From Ophiosphaerella korrae (Eukaryota > Ascomycota > Dothideomycetes > Pleosporales > Phaeosphaeriaceae), in the NCBI GenBank assembly GCA_028456385.1, contig JALNQF010000017.1:124001-188000 (forward strand): a stretch of DNA of 64,000 nucleotides, given 5' to 3'. The notes under the pieces are model-generated. The model had not been told where the DNA came from. It saw nothing but the letters and a program-made list of their open reading frames with translations, and made no database searches. Numbering within the stretch: position 1 is the first letter of the stretch; the number at the start of each line of letters is the position of its first letter. The position numbers were made by a program, and so were the translations under genes. Below, piece after piece: positions 31,229 to 42,634 of this stretch.

Positions 31229-33751
31229 ATGAACATGTACTTCCATGAAACCTCTAGTAGCCCTCTTGATGCCCCGTGAGACAGCTTTCGCTGTCGCTAC
31301 CGTTAATCAATATGTACTGACACCTCTCCTAACAACGCTGCCTGCTTACCAACCAATTATAGGAACGCGAGCAGACGCAATGGAAAGCCAGCTTCATGTG
31401 AGCCATGCAGAATAAACAAGACAAGATGTGACCATGGCATGCCCAAGTGCGACCGATGCAAGCAAAGAGGCATCGAAGAACGCTGTTTCTACCATCCCGC
31501 ACCGCTTACCAAGCCTCGAAACACCAATGAGGGCGCAGGTATAGGAGAATCTCGGCCGCTGAAGAGAAAGTAGGGCTATTATAAAGCTTCTTCTTGACAC
31601 AAATTGATAAATGTAGACGACCATCCAAACAGACCACATCTGACCCATCTTTTACCACTACTTCGCCAAATGACAAGCTCGCTGACGCAGTCGCCGCTGA
31701 CGTTTACCATCCCGGATTCATGGGGCCTGGCTCCTATGCCGTCCTTTTACCAGAAGACGAAGAGTCGCGACTTCCCCGGGAACGCGAGATTTCCGTCGCT
31801 TCGGAGAGGTCGGATTGGGAATTAACCCATCAGCATCCGCTCACAAAGTCCATGCGCTACCAAATGGCTAGTGATGTTCTGAGTACTCTGCGTCACTACA
31901 ATATAATCAAAGAACTAGTCTTGTGGTACAATGCAAGTAACGAAGCGGGAGTCATACCTGCCCAGCTAGAGGTGGATGCAATGAATGCTATCGAGCCCAT
32001 CGTCGACAAACACAGCCTTCGAAGTTCTTCCCCAAGCCCACAACTAATCGCACAGGTGCTAGAGAGTACAGGCCGGCCTTTCACAATAGCCCAAACCTTG
32101 GAGGCCCGCGACTTGCACATACTTTGCTCAGGGGAGAATTTGCGCTTCGAAACTATTGGCCTTCTTCTAGCTACTGCAGGAAGGTCGCTGACCTTTAATT
32201 TTGCTCCCGATTTGTTCAATGACCCAACAAAACGTGGTTTACGTTCACAGTTTGTGGACGAGTTGCTTCGCTCAAGCACCACATGTATCTTCCTTTGTAC
32301 CATGTTAGCTACTGTGAACGATATCACAATATGGATGTTCTATGAAAACTACCTTTTTACTACCATGATGTGCGGTTACGCTGGTATGTCGAAGTTTCAT
32401 CAGATTATCAGAATCCATTCTAATCTCGTAAATCATAGGTCCACCTTCTTGGAGACGTATAGGAGAGCTATCAACGCAGATATATGCCCTTGGGATCCAC
32501 AAGGAATCCACAAACGCAAATATACCTGCGTGGTTAAAAGAGTCGCGCCGAAGAATCTTTTGCTCGTCTTATAACCAGGACAAGTCCATCTCAACATTCC
32601 TTGGCCGTCCCATACGGATAAGCAAGAGGCACACCGACATCAGTCTGCCACTTGACCTTTCAGACGAAGAAACTGTTGCCGAAAGGTCGGTGTTAGACCA
32701 AGCGATCAACGCCTTGGATAAAGATGGATGGAATACGAAGGGAAGATGGCTAAGAGCGTCCTGGATCGTAAGCACAACCTACCAACATCACGCCAATAGT
32801 AATAACACTCTCCAGCGCCTACGTTACACCTCACTCCAATTCCGAGAAGAAGTCCTCGAATTCTCCCTCTTCAAACTCGACGAAACCGCCCGCCAACAAT
32901 TACTGTATGTCCCTTCACCAACTCCCATTCTACCTGCTAACACACCCTTATAGCGACATATCCCAGCGCATCCGCTCATCCTGGGACTCCCTCCCCTCGC
33001 ACCTCCGCTATTGGAAACCCTGCTGGGACGAAGGCATCCCGTCAACTGTCTGCCTCATGCTTGTAATCGTGCACCTCACCCACTGGTCCGTCTCCACAAC
33101 CCGTCTCCCATCCAGCCCTAACTCTCCAGGTATAACGAATTCATGATCCAAAAGCTCCTCGACGCCCAACCCCTAACCTCCAACGCCCCACTCCTCCGCG
33201 TAAGCATAGACCTCCTGGCAAACGTCCTCACCCTTGGCACCATCCGCGACCGCTCCTACGACGTCCACCGCGACCTGCTTCACTGCATTCTCCTCTTCGG
33301 CGTCCCCGCCGCCTCCGTCCTTGCTACCGCGCTCCGCGACCAACACGCCTCCGCCGCCCCGTTCCCCCAAGATATCTCCCGCTCCGAGATCGTGCGCATG
33401 CTATCCGTCCTGATTTCCCATCTCGATGCCGCGGCGCATGTCGAGAATAGCGGGGCTCGCCAGGGCGAGGCGAATTACAATCTGTGTCGCAAGGCGAGTC
33501 GCATTTTCACGCGGGTCATTGATGCGGTGTTGGATGCGCGTACGAACGAAGTTACGCCGAGTGGGGACGCGTTTGTGGATTTTGAGTTTGATGGGTTTGA
33601 TGGGTTTTCGGGGCCGGGGCTGGACGGGTTTGCGGGCACGGAGTTTGCGGGGTTGGGGCCGTTGGGGTTGAGTGGAGGCGCGGGGGTCAATGGCGGGAAT
33701 TGTGCGGTGGATGGGATTGATTGGGGGGCGATTGGGCAGTGGAGTCTGTGA
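31229..33751 (+). CDS. Zn(II)2Cys6 transcription factor, seven exons
   Basis: Predicted 730 residues; exons 31229-31275, 31363-31569, 31617-32383, 32439-32767, 32816-32904, 32954-33085 and 33130-33751. The cluster is C28-x2-C31-x6-C38-x6-C45-x2-C48-x8-C57, ahead of a basic LKRKRPSK stretch that spans the exon 2/3 junction. The middle holds the fungal-specific transcription factor domain (RRRIFCSSYNQDKSISTFLG). The C-terminus is a Gly/Phe/Asp-rich tail (repeated DGF/GFxG) that may be an activation region. Two donors are atypical (GTAGGG, GTCCGT) but each restores the family sequence. The 48-base intron 4 is a multiple of three and could be retained without breaking frame. Expected to bind DNA in the nucleus; targets unknown. 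Confidence 0.85.
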
Positions 33752-34727
33752 AGGGGTGGTGAGATTTCGTATTTTTGGAGGTTGGGGAGTAGTGAGAAGC
33801 AATGTTAATTTGATCTAGACATAATACGTAAGCTGCCCAATTAGAGACTTGATGGCCGTTTTGTAATCGCTATATTGACTTCAAAATGGCATCAATATTC
33901 ACAAACTTCTGCAAATTCCACGTCTAAGGGAGAAGAGGAAGGTTTGGTCAACATTTCCTATGTTTCTCGTTTGCGTCATCTGGTTTCTGAGAGTGTAACC
34001 GCCTCTTCAAATCACCCACCTCCCACCTCTGTTCACACCCAATCCATTCTCTTGTCACATCGCCCTATTGATCCCCTATTGTCGGTACCTTGCCATCTTA
34101 CTCAGAACTCTGTCTTATTTCAATGTTATTTTCATTACCAATATTTGGAGGGTCTTCCAAGATCGGACTGACAATCTGGCACTCGGATCCAGAGTGTAGC
34201 TTGTGCCATTTAGAATGATAACACGGTATCTGAGATAGAGGAGTACGTAGGTAGGACTCAGGGTAGCTGATATCTTTCATGCGTATTATTCTAGGAACGT
34301 AGAGGCTGGACGAGACGTTGGGCTGCGGTGATGCTGAGCGGCAGAGAGCGTTGATGTGACGGTCATGGAATTGCTGAGCCTCTGTTTGCGAGGTGGGCTG
34401 CTTTGGTGGAGGTGTTGATCTGTGGCCAAGAACAAGGCTTGAGGTGGCCATTAAGGTCAAGTGAAATGGTCAACTAACTGGCATGAGATGTGCCGTAGAT
34501 TCAAGAAGATGTTGGGATGCACAACGGCGATGTGCAACATATCTAGAGGAATACAGACTGACCCAGAGGAGGTTAGCTAGAAGATGACTCTGATAACTTC
34601 TTTGTCAGCTTGTTCCGGATTGGGTGAAGGTCAAGGTAACATGACCACGTGGGACAAAGAGCCGATGCGTTGGAGAATGTCAAAAGAAATGCGAACAGGA
34701 ATATTGGACACGGTACATTGTTCGCAT
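33752..34727. other. Intergenic region between convergent genes
   Basis: 3' ends of the Zn2Cys6 gene and RRB1. Open frames of about 100 codons on both strands show no domain. No RNA or repeat seen. Confidence 0.5.
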
Positions 34728-36257
34728 CTAGACGCTAATCGTTTTGAAAACATTGAACCCTGAGCCTCCAGTGGTCATGACTGTTCCTGGTATTTGCGGG
34801 TGCCAATGGGCTTCTTTAATTTGGTCCATGTAATGCACGAACAGCAACTGTGGTGGCACGTCTTGAACACCTGCGGTATCTCTGCTCTCTTCGTCATCGA
34901 GCTCGACGGCCAGATCCCACAATGTGAGGGTATTATCGCCAGCACAAACAAGCACGATGCTGTCGTCTGTTGGATGCCACTCAACGGATGTGATTTGCTC
35001 TTTGTGGAAGGTATATGATGCAACGGGCGAGGGTTTGACGTCGCTCGCCATAGACGTTGAGGGCTTCCATTGTCGCAAATCCCAGACGGCCCATTCGCCA
35101 TCGTCGGCGCCTGAGGCTAGAAGATGCGCGGTCTGATGTGACCAACTCAGCACATTTACGTCTGTCTTGGAGACTTTGACGCTGACTGCTGCTTTGCGCG
35201 ACTTTGACCGTGCGTCCCAGATTTTGACTGTGCCGTCGTTCGATGCTGAAGCGAAAACGTGCTTTTCGGTTGGTGACCACTGCAGCTCCTCAACTGTGCC
35301 TTTATGGCCAGTAAAGGGAGTGGTATCGGTAACGAAGCCTCCGCCCTGTGTTCGGGTGGTAGTGTAGATATTACCAGCAATATCGCCAGTCAGCAGCTTG
35401 CCCTCAGGTATCAGTGGTGACCAGTCTAGGGCATAGCCTTCGTTGGATTTGTGTGCGCGGATTGTGCAGACGGGTTTGTTCTGTGAGGGGGAGATGGTGG
35501 TGCCAGGCGTATCGAAGGCAGTAAGATGAGGGGTGACGTCGTGGATGAGTACCTGGCCCGACTCAGTCATGGCGGCGGTAAGGGTGGTTGGAGGTTTGGC
35601 AGATATGCTCTGGGGTGTTTGGTGGGCTCGTATGCGATTTGTGCAGCTCGTCAAGGGAATTGACTTTGTTTCGAGAATCGGGTCTGAGGCCTCATCGTCT
35701 TCGTCTTCGTCTTGCTCTTCGTCATCCTTCTCCATGCGTGACAGGCTGCTCATTTTCATAACCATGATCTGGTTCTCCTTGTCCCGTCCTCTTGCAGCCT
35801 GTGTGCCTGCAACGCCATAGACGGTAGCGGGGTATGTCTTGCGGTCTGAGCCTAGATTGTCTGGTATTATGTCGCAAGAGAGGCACGGCCATGGTGCCTC
35901 GAGGGTGTGCAGCATCTCATAAGTTGACAGATCCGGATTGAGCGTCTCGCCGGGCGAGAGTTTGTGTCGTCCGGGTATGAAGGTGTCTTGGTCGACGTCC
36001 ATGCCATCTTGCTGGAGTCAGTATGCATACATACACACATAAATTCGGCATCAATACATACTCTCGCGCTCCTCAGCCTCGCGCTCCTCGTCCGGCCGTC
36101 CATCGACGCCGGCCTCGAGGATCTCGTCTTCGCTCTCGAACTCGTCCTCGAACTCGTCCTCGAAGTCGCCCACCTCGTCGTGGTCGAGCTCCATGGGGCG
36201 GTCTCCATTTTTAATCGCCTCACGCTCCTCCTCTGCATCGGCGCGACGCTTTGCCAT
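34728..36257 (-). CDS. RRB1: Ribosome assembly WD-repeat protein Rrb1/Grwd1
   Basis: Predicted 491 residues in two exons (36257-36062, 36007-34728). The donor is GTATGT; the only in-frame acceptor is AAG, four bases after a CAG. The N-terminus (MAKRRADAEEE) leads into a very acidic stretch typical of this histone/ribosomal-protein chaperone, then DQDTFIPGRHKL and YEMLHTLEAPWPCLSCDI, the CAF1C/H4-binding-type entry. Several WD repeats follow (for example LDWSPL, SASNDGTVKIWDARSK, SGADDGEWAVWDLRQW, VCAGDNTLTLWDL). In yeast Rrb1 escorts ribosomal protein L3 to pre-60S particles in the nucleolus and is essential. A second acidic run (EQDEDEDDEASD) lies between repeats. It is divergent from SPG1. 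Confidence 0.92.
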
Positions 36258-36721
36258 ATTTCCTCAACTATGTCCTGCTGTGAGAGTGGCGGTGCAAAAG
36301 CGAGTCTTCGCCGCGGGGAAATTTCTGGTGGTTGAACTTTTTGAATCCATCGCCTAGCGATGACCGAAGGCCACCCACTTAGCGCCGACGCACTGTCCAG
36401 CCTTTCATGGTACCAGCTGGTAAATGCTTCTCCAATTGCAGCGCAAAAGGTCAACAGGACAGCTCGTAATCCCCAATCGCTGCCCTCTTGCGCCTCTCCT
36501 GGGCTGTTGTATGCCCCCTTTGAGCGCGTCAAGCCTCTCCCTGTCTCCCCCCCCCATTCTCGCACTGCACGTCTCGACGCGTGCGCCTACTCCAGCTGCA
36601 GCGGGGCTGTCTCGCAGTGCGTCGACCGGCATCTGCAACTCTCCTATTCGCCCAGCGCTGAGGTCCCAGAACGCTCGAGTCAAGCACGTACATAAACATT
36701 AATCTTTGCCAATTCTTCGCC
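36258..36721. promoter_or_regulatory. Divergent promoter region RRB1 / SPG1
   Basis: 464 bases between two divergent starts. It has a C10 tract at about 36548 and a pyrimidine-rich 5' leader before SPG1. No site is assigned. Confidence 0.5.
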
Positions 36722-38176
36722 ATGGATATCCAGCCGCCAGACCACATGGCCATGGACCCGCCTATGATGCACCACCAGCCGCAACACCAGGAACAACAGC
36801 CTTTTGCCGCGGACATGCAGCCACCCGAGCCGGCGCCTGTCGAGAGACACGAGGCGCAGAGGCACATGGACCAACCTACCGAGCAGCCTGTAGACCGGCC
36901 CGTAGAGCAGCCTATGGATGTTGATGATAGCATGAACACAACCATCACCGCCTCGACCGCCGGGCCCCTGCCCGACTTCCTCTCCAGCAACAACAACGCC
37001 TATCAGCCCAGCAACAACCCCTACCACCAACACAGCAACAGCGCCTACCAACCAAGCAACAACCCCTACCAGCAGAACAACAACCCCTATGCGCAAAACA
37101 ACAGCGCCTACACTCCACCGACAAACTCGCACACGCCACCAACAAACTCATATACTCCCGAGCTTCGGCCATCCACCTCTTACTCCGACACCGCCTACCA
37201 GTACACCACCCACAACGGCTCACGCTTCAACACGCCCTCAGACGCCGACACACCCCCGCGGCCCGTCTACTACGATGGAGGCAAGGAGACACACATGGGC
37301 CAGTCCCACTCACGGCCGAACTCGCAGATGGGACGTTATCCAACTTCGGAAGGTGGCGCAAGGTCGAATTCGTATCAGGACCAGGCCCAACGAGGCGCGC
37401 AGCACCAACAAGCGCAACAGCAGCAAGCACAGCCCCCGCCAGAAGCAGTAAACAAGAATGCGAGCGTGGTTATCAAGGTCGGCATGGTGGGCGACGCGCA
37501 GATTGGCAAGACTAGTCTGATGGTAAAATACGTCGAGGGCAGCTGGGACGAGGACTACATTCAGACACTGGGTAGGAGAAAGCTCGCGTGTACTGGGAGC
37601 GCCACTGACAAGACTAGGCGTCAACTTTATGGAAAAGACTATATCTATCAGGAACACCGAAATCACCTTCTCTATCTGGGATCTTGGTGGTCAGCGCGAG
37701 TTCGTCAACATGTTGCCACTGGTGTGCAACGACGCCGTAGCCATACTATTCATGTTCGACTTGACACGGAAGAGCACACTCAACTCGATCAAAGAGTGGT
37801 ATCGACAGGGGCGAGGCTTCAACAAGACTGCGATACCTTTTCTGGTCGGTACAAAGTACGACCACTTTGTGAACTTCCCACGCGAGGAGCAAGAAGAGAT
37901 CTCGAATCAGGTAGGACATGTCAGTGTAGTTGTCTTCACCGCTAACATGCAGCTAGGCGAAGCGGTTTGCGAGAGCCATGAAAGCCAGCCTAATTTTCAG
38001 CAGCACAAGCCATAGCATCAACGTGCAAAAGGTATGCAATTAGAAAAAGTCGACGCCATCATACTAATACAACCCAGATCTTCAAAATTGTATTGTCCAA
38101 GGCATTCGACCTGAAATGTACAATACCTGAGATAGAAAACATTGGCGAGCCGCTTCTGCTCTACCAAGCCGTCTAG
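36722..38176 (+). CDS. spg1: Septum-promoting small GTPase Spg1/Tem1 with long N-terminal extension
   Basis: Predicted 438 residues in four exons (36722-37571, 37618-37910, 37957-38031, 38078-38176; introns of 46 bases each). The GTPase domain starts near residue 245. It has P-loop GDAQIGKTS, switch II region [13 protein letters not shown] in place of NKxD, and SSTSHS as the last guanine-contact loop, all as in Spg1. The C-terminus [14 protein letters not shown] is also typical. Spg1 is the GTPase at the top of the septation initiation network on spindle pole bodies. The fission yeast protein is about 200 residues; here some 240 extra residues precede it, rich in Gln, Asn and Pro with NNPY/NSAY repeats. 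The ATG at 36722 (GCCATGG) supports translating that extension. Confidence 0.92.
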
Positions 38177-38614
38177 TCGCCGGAACGCAGAGTCAGGCCG
38201 AGGATCGAAAGCCAGCGATTGAACCTCAAGGGAGGGCAGGTGGGACGCCTCTTGTACCGACACGTGAGCATGAGCGAATGACCTTGATGATTTTGGCGTG
38301 GGAATGCATGACTGGCGATTGGAGCAATATGCCACATATAGGGTCGGCAAAAGGCGTTCATGGCTTCGCATGAAATGGAGAGTGTGTTGTGCTGCACTCT
38401 TGCGTCAGGAATAGAATCCTTATATCGGTACTGTAGTGTCTTAACCAACATTGTCATTTCCAAGTTCCAGCCTGGTGCTTTGTAAGAGGGCATGATTAGC
38501 CGAGTGATGACGCAACAATAGGCGAACTAGCTCCTCCGAATCCAAAAAAAGTTCACCAGAGCTCACTGGCATTGAACCAAAACCAACCCCAACCTACCGC
38601 CGTATAACGCTGCA
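38177..38614. other. Spacer between SPG1 and CSL4
   Basis: 438 bases holding the SPG1 3' end and the CSL4 promoter. No other feature seen. Confidence 0.5.
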
Positions 38615-39259
38615 ATGTCCCTCCCCTCGATAGCCCTCCCGGGACAGGTCCTCGGCTCAGCAGAGAAATATCTCCCTGGCCCAGGCACACACATACATGA
38701 GCAGCACATCTACGCATCAATAGCCGGCCCTGTGATATCTTCACCAGCCCCACGCCCCTCACAACCCTCATCTACAAGCTCCACATGGAAAACCGCCCCA
38801 CTCCTCTCAATATCGCGCCCTCCAAGCACCATGTCTGACCCCGGCATTCTCGGAACAGGCAGCGGCGGCGGTGCGCCCATCCTCCCCGAAGTCGACAGCA
38901 TTGTGCTAGCACGCATCACCCGCCTGGGCGCCCGCTTCGCCACCTGCGAGATCCTCGTCATCGGCGCGACAGTTTGCCGTGAAGCATTCCAGGGCCAGAT
39001 CCGCCGCGAGGATATACGTGCCACCGAGAAGGACAAGATCAGGATTGAAGACAGTTTTCGTGTTGGCGACCTCATCCGCGCCGTCGTCATCTCGCTCGGT
39101 GACCAGAGCAACTACTACGTCGCGACCGATCGGAATGAATTTGGCGTTGTCATGGCGCGCAGCGAGGAGGGTAGGCTGATGTACCCCGTGAGCTGGAAGG
39201 AGTTCCGCGACCCGGTGACTGGGAGGGGGGAGAGCAGAAAGGCCGCCAAGCCCTTTTGA
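38615..39259 (+). CDS. CSL4: Exosome complex cap subunit Csl4
   Basis: Intronless, 214 residues, start at 38615 (GCAATGTCC). The N-terminal exosome domain is clear: ALPGQVLGSAEKYLPGPGTH followed by IYASIAGPV. A Ser/Pro-rich linker leads to an S1-type RNA-binding domain (about residues 90-180: DSIVLARITRLGARFATCEIL, then FQGQIRREDIRATEKDK and FRVGDLIRAVV). Csl4 is one of three cap proteins of the RNA exosome and helps link the core to its cofactors in 3'-5' RNA decay. The length is close to that of other fungal Csl4 proteins apart from the longer linker. Confidence 0.93.
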   Translation: MSLPSIALPGQVLGSAEKYLPGPGTHIHEQHIYASIAGPVISSPAPRPSQPSSTSSTWKTAPLLSISRPPSTMSDPGILGTGSGGGAPILPEVDSIVLARITRLGARFATCEILVIGATVCREAFQGQIRREDIRATEKDKIRIEDSFRVGDLIRAVVISLGDQSNYYVATDRNEFGVVMARSEEGRLMYPVSWKEFRDPVTGRGESRKAAKPF

Positions 39260-40144
39260 ACAGACTGGCAAAAACAAGGCATGAATATGCACGGATTTCA
39301 AAACCGCGAGGCGCAAGTCTGCTAAATGTGGCACTTTTTTTTTTCGCAGTCCATGCATCACACGGGCTGATCCATGCACCGATCTTCCTTCCTTCCTCCC
39401 TTCCTCCCTCCCACGCATTCTGGAAACAGGCGCAGACGCGTTAGAGTGCAGATGAAGTCGCCTCCGCTACACGCCAGCGTTTCGCCACTCGCATGCAATG
39501 CGCGGCTCGGTCCGCCACGCTCCTTGTTGCGAGGATACCGCATGCATGTCGGATTAGTACATAGCCACTCTACACAATACAAGACACCCAAGATCGACTT
39601 CCCACGATATTCCCAGCCCCACATGGCAACAAACACAGCCGCATAACAAATAGCTATGCGTTTGCGCGGCGCGGCGCGATTATGCGTTTGGCCGCAGCCA
39701 AATGGGTCGGAGACGTGAAAATGCAAGGAGACGGGTTTCTAAACTGCGGTCGAATGTAGAGTACGGAAATACAGATAGGGTCAGATCTAGTGAATCGCAC
39801 ATTTGTCTTTGCCATGCACCTAGCACCCTCATCTACCGTACCAAACCAAACCAAACCAACCCAACCCAACCCAATCGTAAACCCCAGCACACCTTGGAAT
39901 AGAACCATACACATATACAAACCCCAACGCCATCCATGCATTTTGCTAAACACCCCCCAGAATCCACATAACCCCATATAATAAAAAAACGCCTGAACAT
40001 GCAAAATATCGCTGTCATATGGTTTCCCCCCCCACTCCCCACTTCCGTGCCAGATTTCCCAGATTCGATTGATTAATCCGTGCATTCATTCCCAACCCAG
40101 CATATATAGATTCTTACAACAAAACTTTTCCACTTGTGATAATC
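39260..40144. other. Intergenic region between convergent CSL4 and STE50
   Basis: Holds a CTTCC/CTCCC pyrimidine run at about 39387-39415 and a short (CCAAA)n/(CCCAA)n tract at about 39841-39875. No gene supported. Confidence 0.5.
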
Positions 40145-41778
40145 CTACAATACGCCGCCAGGCAAGGGCGTGCCACGTGCCTGGCCGCCGCCGCCGCCCC
40201 AGCCAAACCCATCGCTCCCCGACGGTACAGGACGCACGTCGTTGCCGCCGACGGTGGAGACGTGGCCCTCGGCAGGGGCAGCGTGTTTGCGCAGCATAAA
40301 CATGGGCTTGCGGCCCTCTTTATCAAGCTGCTTGAATAAGATAAGAGGCCGCTCGTTGAGACCGAGACAACGCTCCTGGTCGCCGTGGACAATGTACAGG
40401 GCGTACTGGCGCCAGTCGGCGGTGATGTTGTATTTTTTGAGGGCGACGGGGAGGACCTTGTGGCAGGGGTCGTCGATGGAGACGCGGAAGGACTTGAAGA
40501 TTTCGACTTGGGGGTTTGTCGAGGGGGTGGAGGCCGGGTTGGAGGTCGGGGCGTTGAGGGTGCTGGAGCCGCCGGACAAGGGCGGGTCGCGGTCGTCAGG
40601 GTTCGGGGTCTGCTGGGCGTTTGTGCGCAGCGGGCGCGAGGACAGCGGGGCGGGGGTTGCGCGGGGGTCGCGGTTGCGGTCGGACACGAGGGTGGCGTCG
40701 GAGGACCAGGTGCTGGACTGGGGCCAGGGCGGGGTGTTGTCGTGGTCGTGGGCGCTGCGCGGGATGTCGCGGGCGTACTGCTGGCGGGCCTGGGCCTGGG
40801 TGTAGGCGGGCGACGTGGGCGAGGGCTGGGCAATGGAGCTGGGGGACATTTGCGGGCCGCCGGGGCCGAGAGAGGCTGTCAGGTGTGAGGACGCTGCGAC
40901 GGCTGCGGCCGAGGGATCCAACGACGAATGGTCGACGAGAGTGCGGTGCTCTTGGATGGTGGGAGAGGGGTTCTTCGGAGCGGAGCCAAGGAAAAGCTTC
41001 TTGGTGGAGAACTTACGCGACAAACTGCTGGCGCCGCCGCGCTCGGCCGCGGCGGGCGGCGACGTGAGCGAGTGCTCGTGGGGGGTGGGCAGCGGCTGCT
41101 GGCTGTCCTTGAGCATGCGCAGGAGGGGCAGCATCTCCTCGCGCAGCCGCTTGTTCTCGTCAGCCACGCGGCCGAGGTCTTCGCGGAGGTGACGCAGCTC
41201 GGCCTCGGCCGTGTGGATGCGCTCGTCGCGCATCTGCACGACGCGGATGACCCTGGCAAAGTCCTCCTGGGTCGGCGGCGCCTCCTGGGCGGACGTGTCG
41301 GCGGCTGTGGGCATCAGCAGAGCACAACGGCGCGGATATCAACCTTACACAGCGGCACATAGTCGTCCGGCTCAATGGGCACGTTCTGCTTGACCTTGGT
41401 GTCGTAGATGGCCTTGAGGATGGTCAGGCGGTGGCCGACGCTGCCCACGCCGGCGTCCTTGAGGTCGGCGTGCTGCAGCGCAACCAGCGCCTCGCCCGTG
41501 ATGCGCTCCTCCGCGAAGCCTTCGGCATACTGGGGCAGGCCAATGTCGGAGATGAAGTCGGCAACCTGGTCCTCGGTCCACTCGAGCATCAGGCCCGCGG
41601 GGCTCGTCTTGCTGTCGCGCGAGTGGATGAAGGTGGTGGGCGTGTGTTCGGTGCTCAGCGGGCCGGAGCTGGTGGGCGACGAGGCCTCGTACTCGGCCGG
41701 CATGGCGGGGCTCAGCACGCTGCGCTCAAACTCGTCGTCGGCGTCCGAGTCCTCGTGGTACTTTGTGGTGTAGGCCAT
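40145..41778 (-). CDS. STE50: MAPK cascade adaptor Ste50
   Basis: Predicted 529 residues in two exons (41778-41349, 41304-40145; 44-base intron with GTAAGG donor, CTGAT branch, CAG acceptor). An N-terminal SAM domain (about residues 65-125, LEWTEDQVADFISDIGL ... HRLTILKAIYD) would bind the Ste11-type MAPKKK. A helical segment (QMRDERIHTAEAELRHLREDL) follows and probably forms a coiled coil. After a long Ser/Pro-rich linker comes a C-terminal Ras-association domain (KSFRVSIDDPCHKVLPVALK ... YALYIVHGDQERCLGLNERP), which binds Cdc42/Ras-type GTPases. Ste50 links these at the plasma membrane in osmotic, filamentous-growth and pheromone signalling. The C-terminus ends in a Gly-rich tail. Confidence 0.92.
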
Positions 41779-42217
41779 GGAGGGGGCGGTGCCGGCTGGT
41801 GGTGGTGGGCAGAGAGTCGTCGAGCCTGCCTACTCCACGGGCATCTGAGGCGAAGCGAGATTGGCCGGCCGTGTTTCGCCCTGGGCGGCAGCAGTTCGGC
41901 TGTGGGGGGCGTGTGTCAGATAGAGGCGCGAGAGGCAGTATCGGATGCAGCAGCAGGAGAGCGATCGTGTCTAATAGCACCATTGCCCAGCTACCAAGTC
42001 GTCGAGTGGTCAGGCAGCCTGCCGGGCGGCTACAGAACCGACGCACAGAGCCATGCGGGACAGACGGCCGGCCCGTGCGCAAGCTGTCCAATCTCGCTTA
42101 CATACACCCCCCCCATCCCAGACAAGGACACCAACACCATACACACACGGCATACACAGCATACACGGCATACACAGCATACACAGCATACACAACACAC
42201 ATAGCAGTGCAACCGCC
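41779..42217. promoter_or_regulatory. Divergent promoter region STE50 / small unknown gene
   Basis: 439 bases between divergent starts. The right end has a tandem repeat of GCATACACAG-type 10-base units at 42149-42195, directly before the next start codon. Confidence 0.5.
42149..42195. repeat. 10-base tandem repeat in a 5' leader
   Basis: About five units of (C/G)GCATACACA(G/C), ending about 22 bases before the ATG at 42218, so it is likely transcribed in the leader. Confidence 0.8.
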
Positions 42218-42634
42218 ATGTCCAAGCCCCTCGCCATCTCCGCCTCCGAGGCCCAGAACCACATCTCCCTCGACCTGCGCAACAACATCTACGCCGCCCT
42301 CCTCTCCGGCGACGGCATCCGCAACATCCAGGACACCCTCGACCGCCAGCTCGCCGAGTCCGGCTTCAAGGACGAACTGCGCCGCTACGTCACCGACCTC
42401 TTCCGCTCGGGCCAGGCCACCACCGTCGACGAGGCCCGCGCCCTCGCCATGGACAAGATCAAGCAGCAGATGCGCGCCCAAGACCCCGACACGACCCTCA
42501 ACGGCGCAAACGGCGCCGACGACGCCCACAACAAGTACCACCTGGCCGTCCCCAAGAAGGCCGTTGTCGAGGGCGCAAAGGCCGTGCGCACGGAGCTGGA
42601 GAAGGTGTGTCATGTCACCCTGGACGATAAGTGA
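42218..42634 (+). CDS. Small hypothetical protein
   Basis: 138 residues in one open frame; the ATG at 42218 lies in a strong GCCATGTCC context. The composition is that of a real gene: strong GC preference at third positions and a soluble, helical protein with charged stretches (LDLRNNIYAALLSGDGIRNI, then FKDELRRYVTDLFRSGQA). No family recognised. The 3' end is uncertain. GTGTGT after GAGAAG and GTGAGT just before the stop are both donor-like, so a further exon may exist. It is divergent from STE50. Confidence 0.65.
   Translation: MSKPLAISASEAQNHISLDLRNNIYAALLSGDGIRNIQDTLDRQLAESGFKDELRRYVTDLFRSGQATTVDEARALAMDKIKQQMRAQDPDTTLNGANGADDAHNKYHLAVPKKAVVEGAKAVRTELEKVCHVTLDDK

Noticed and set aside
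36723..38176. Spg1 as an Arf- or Ras-type GTPase
   Set aside because: The [13 protein letters not shown] and [14 protein letters not shown] segments are specific to Spg1/Tem1; no C-terminal CaaX or N-terminal myristoyl site is present.
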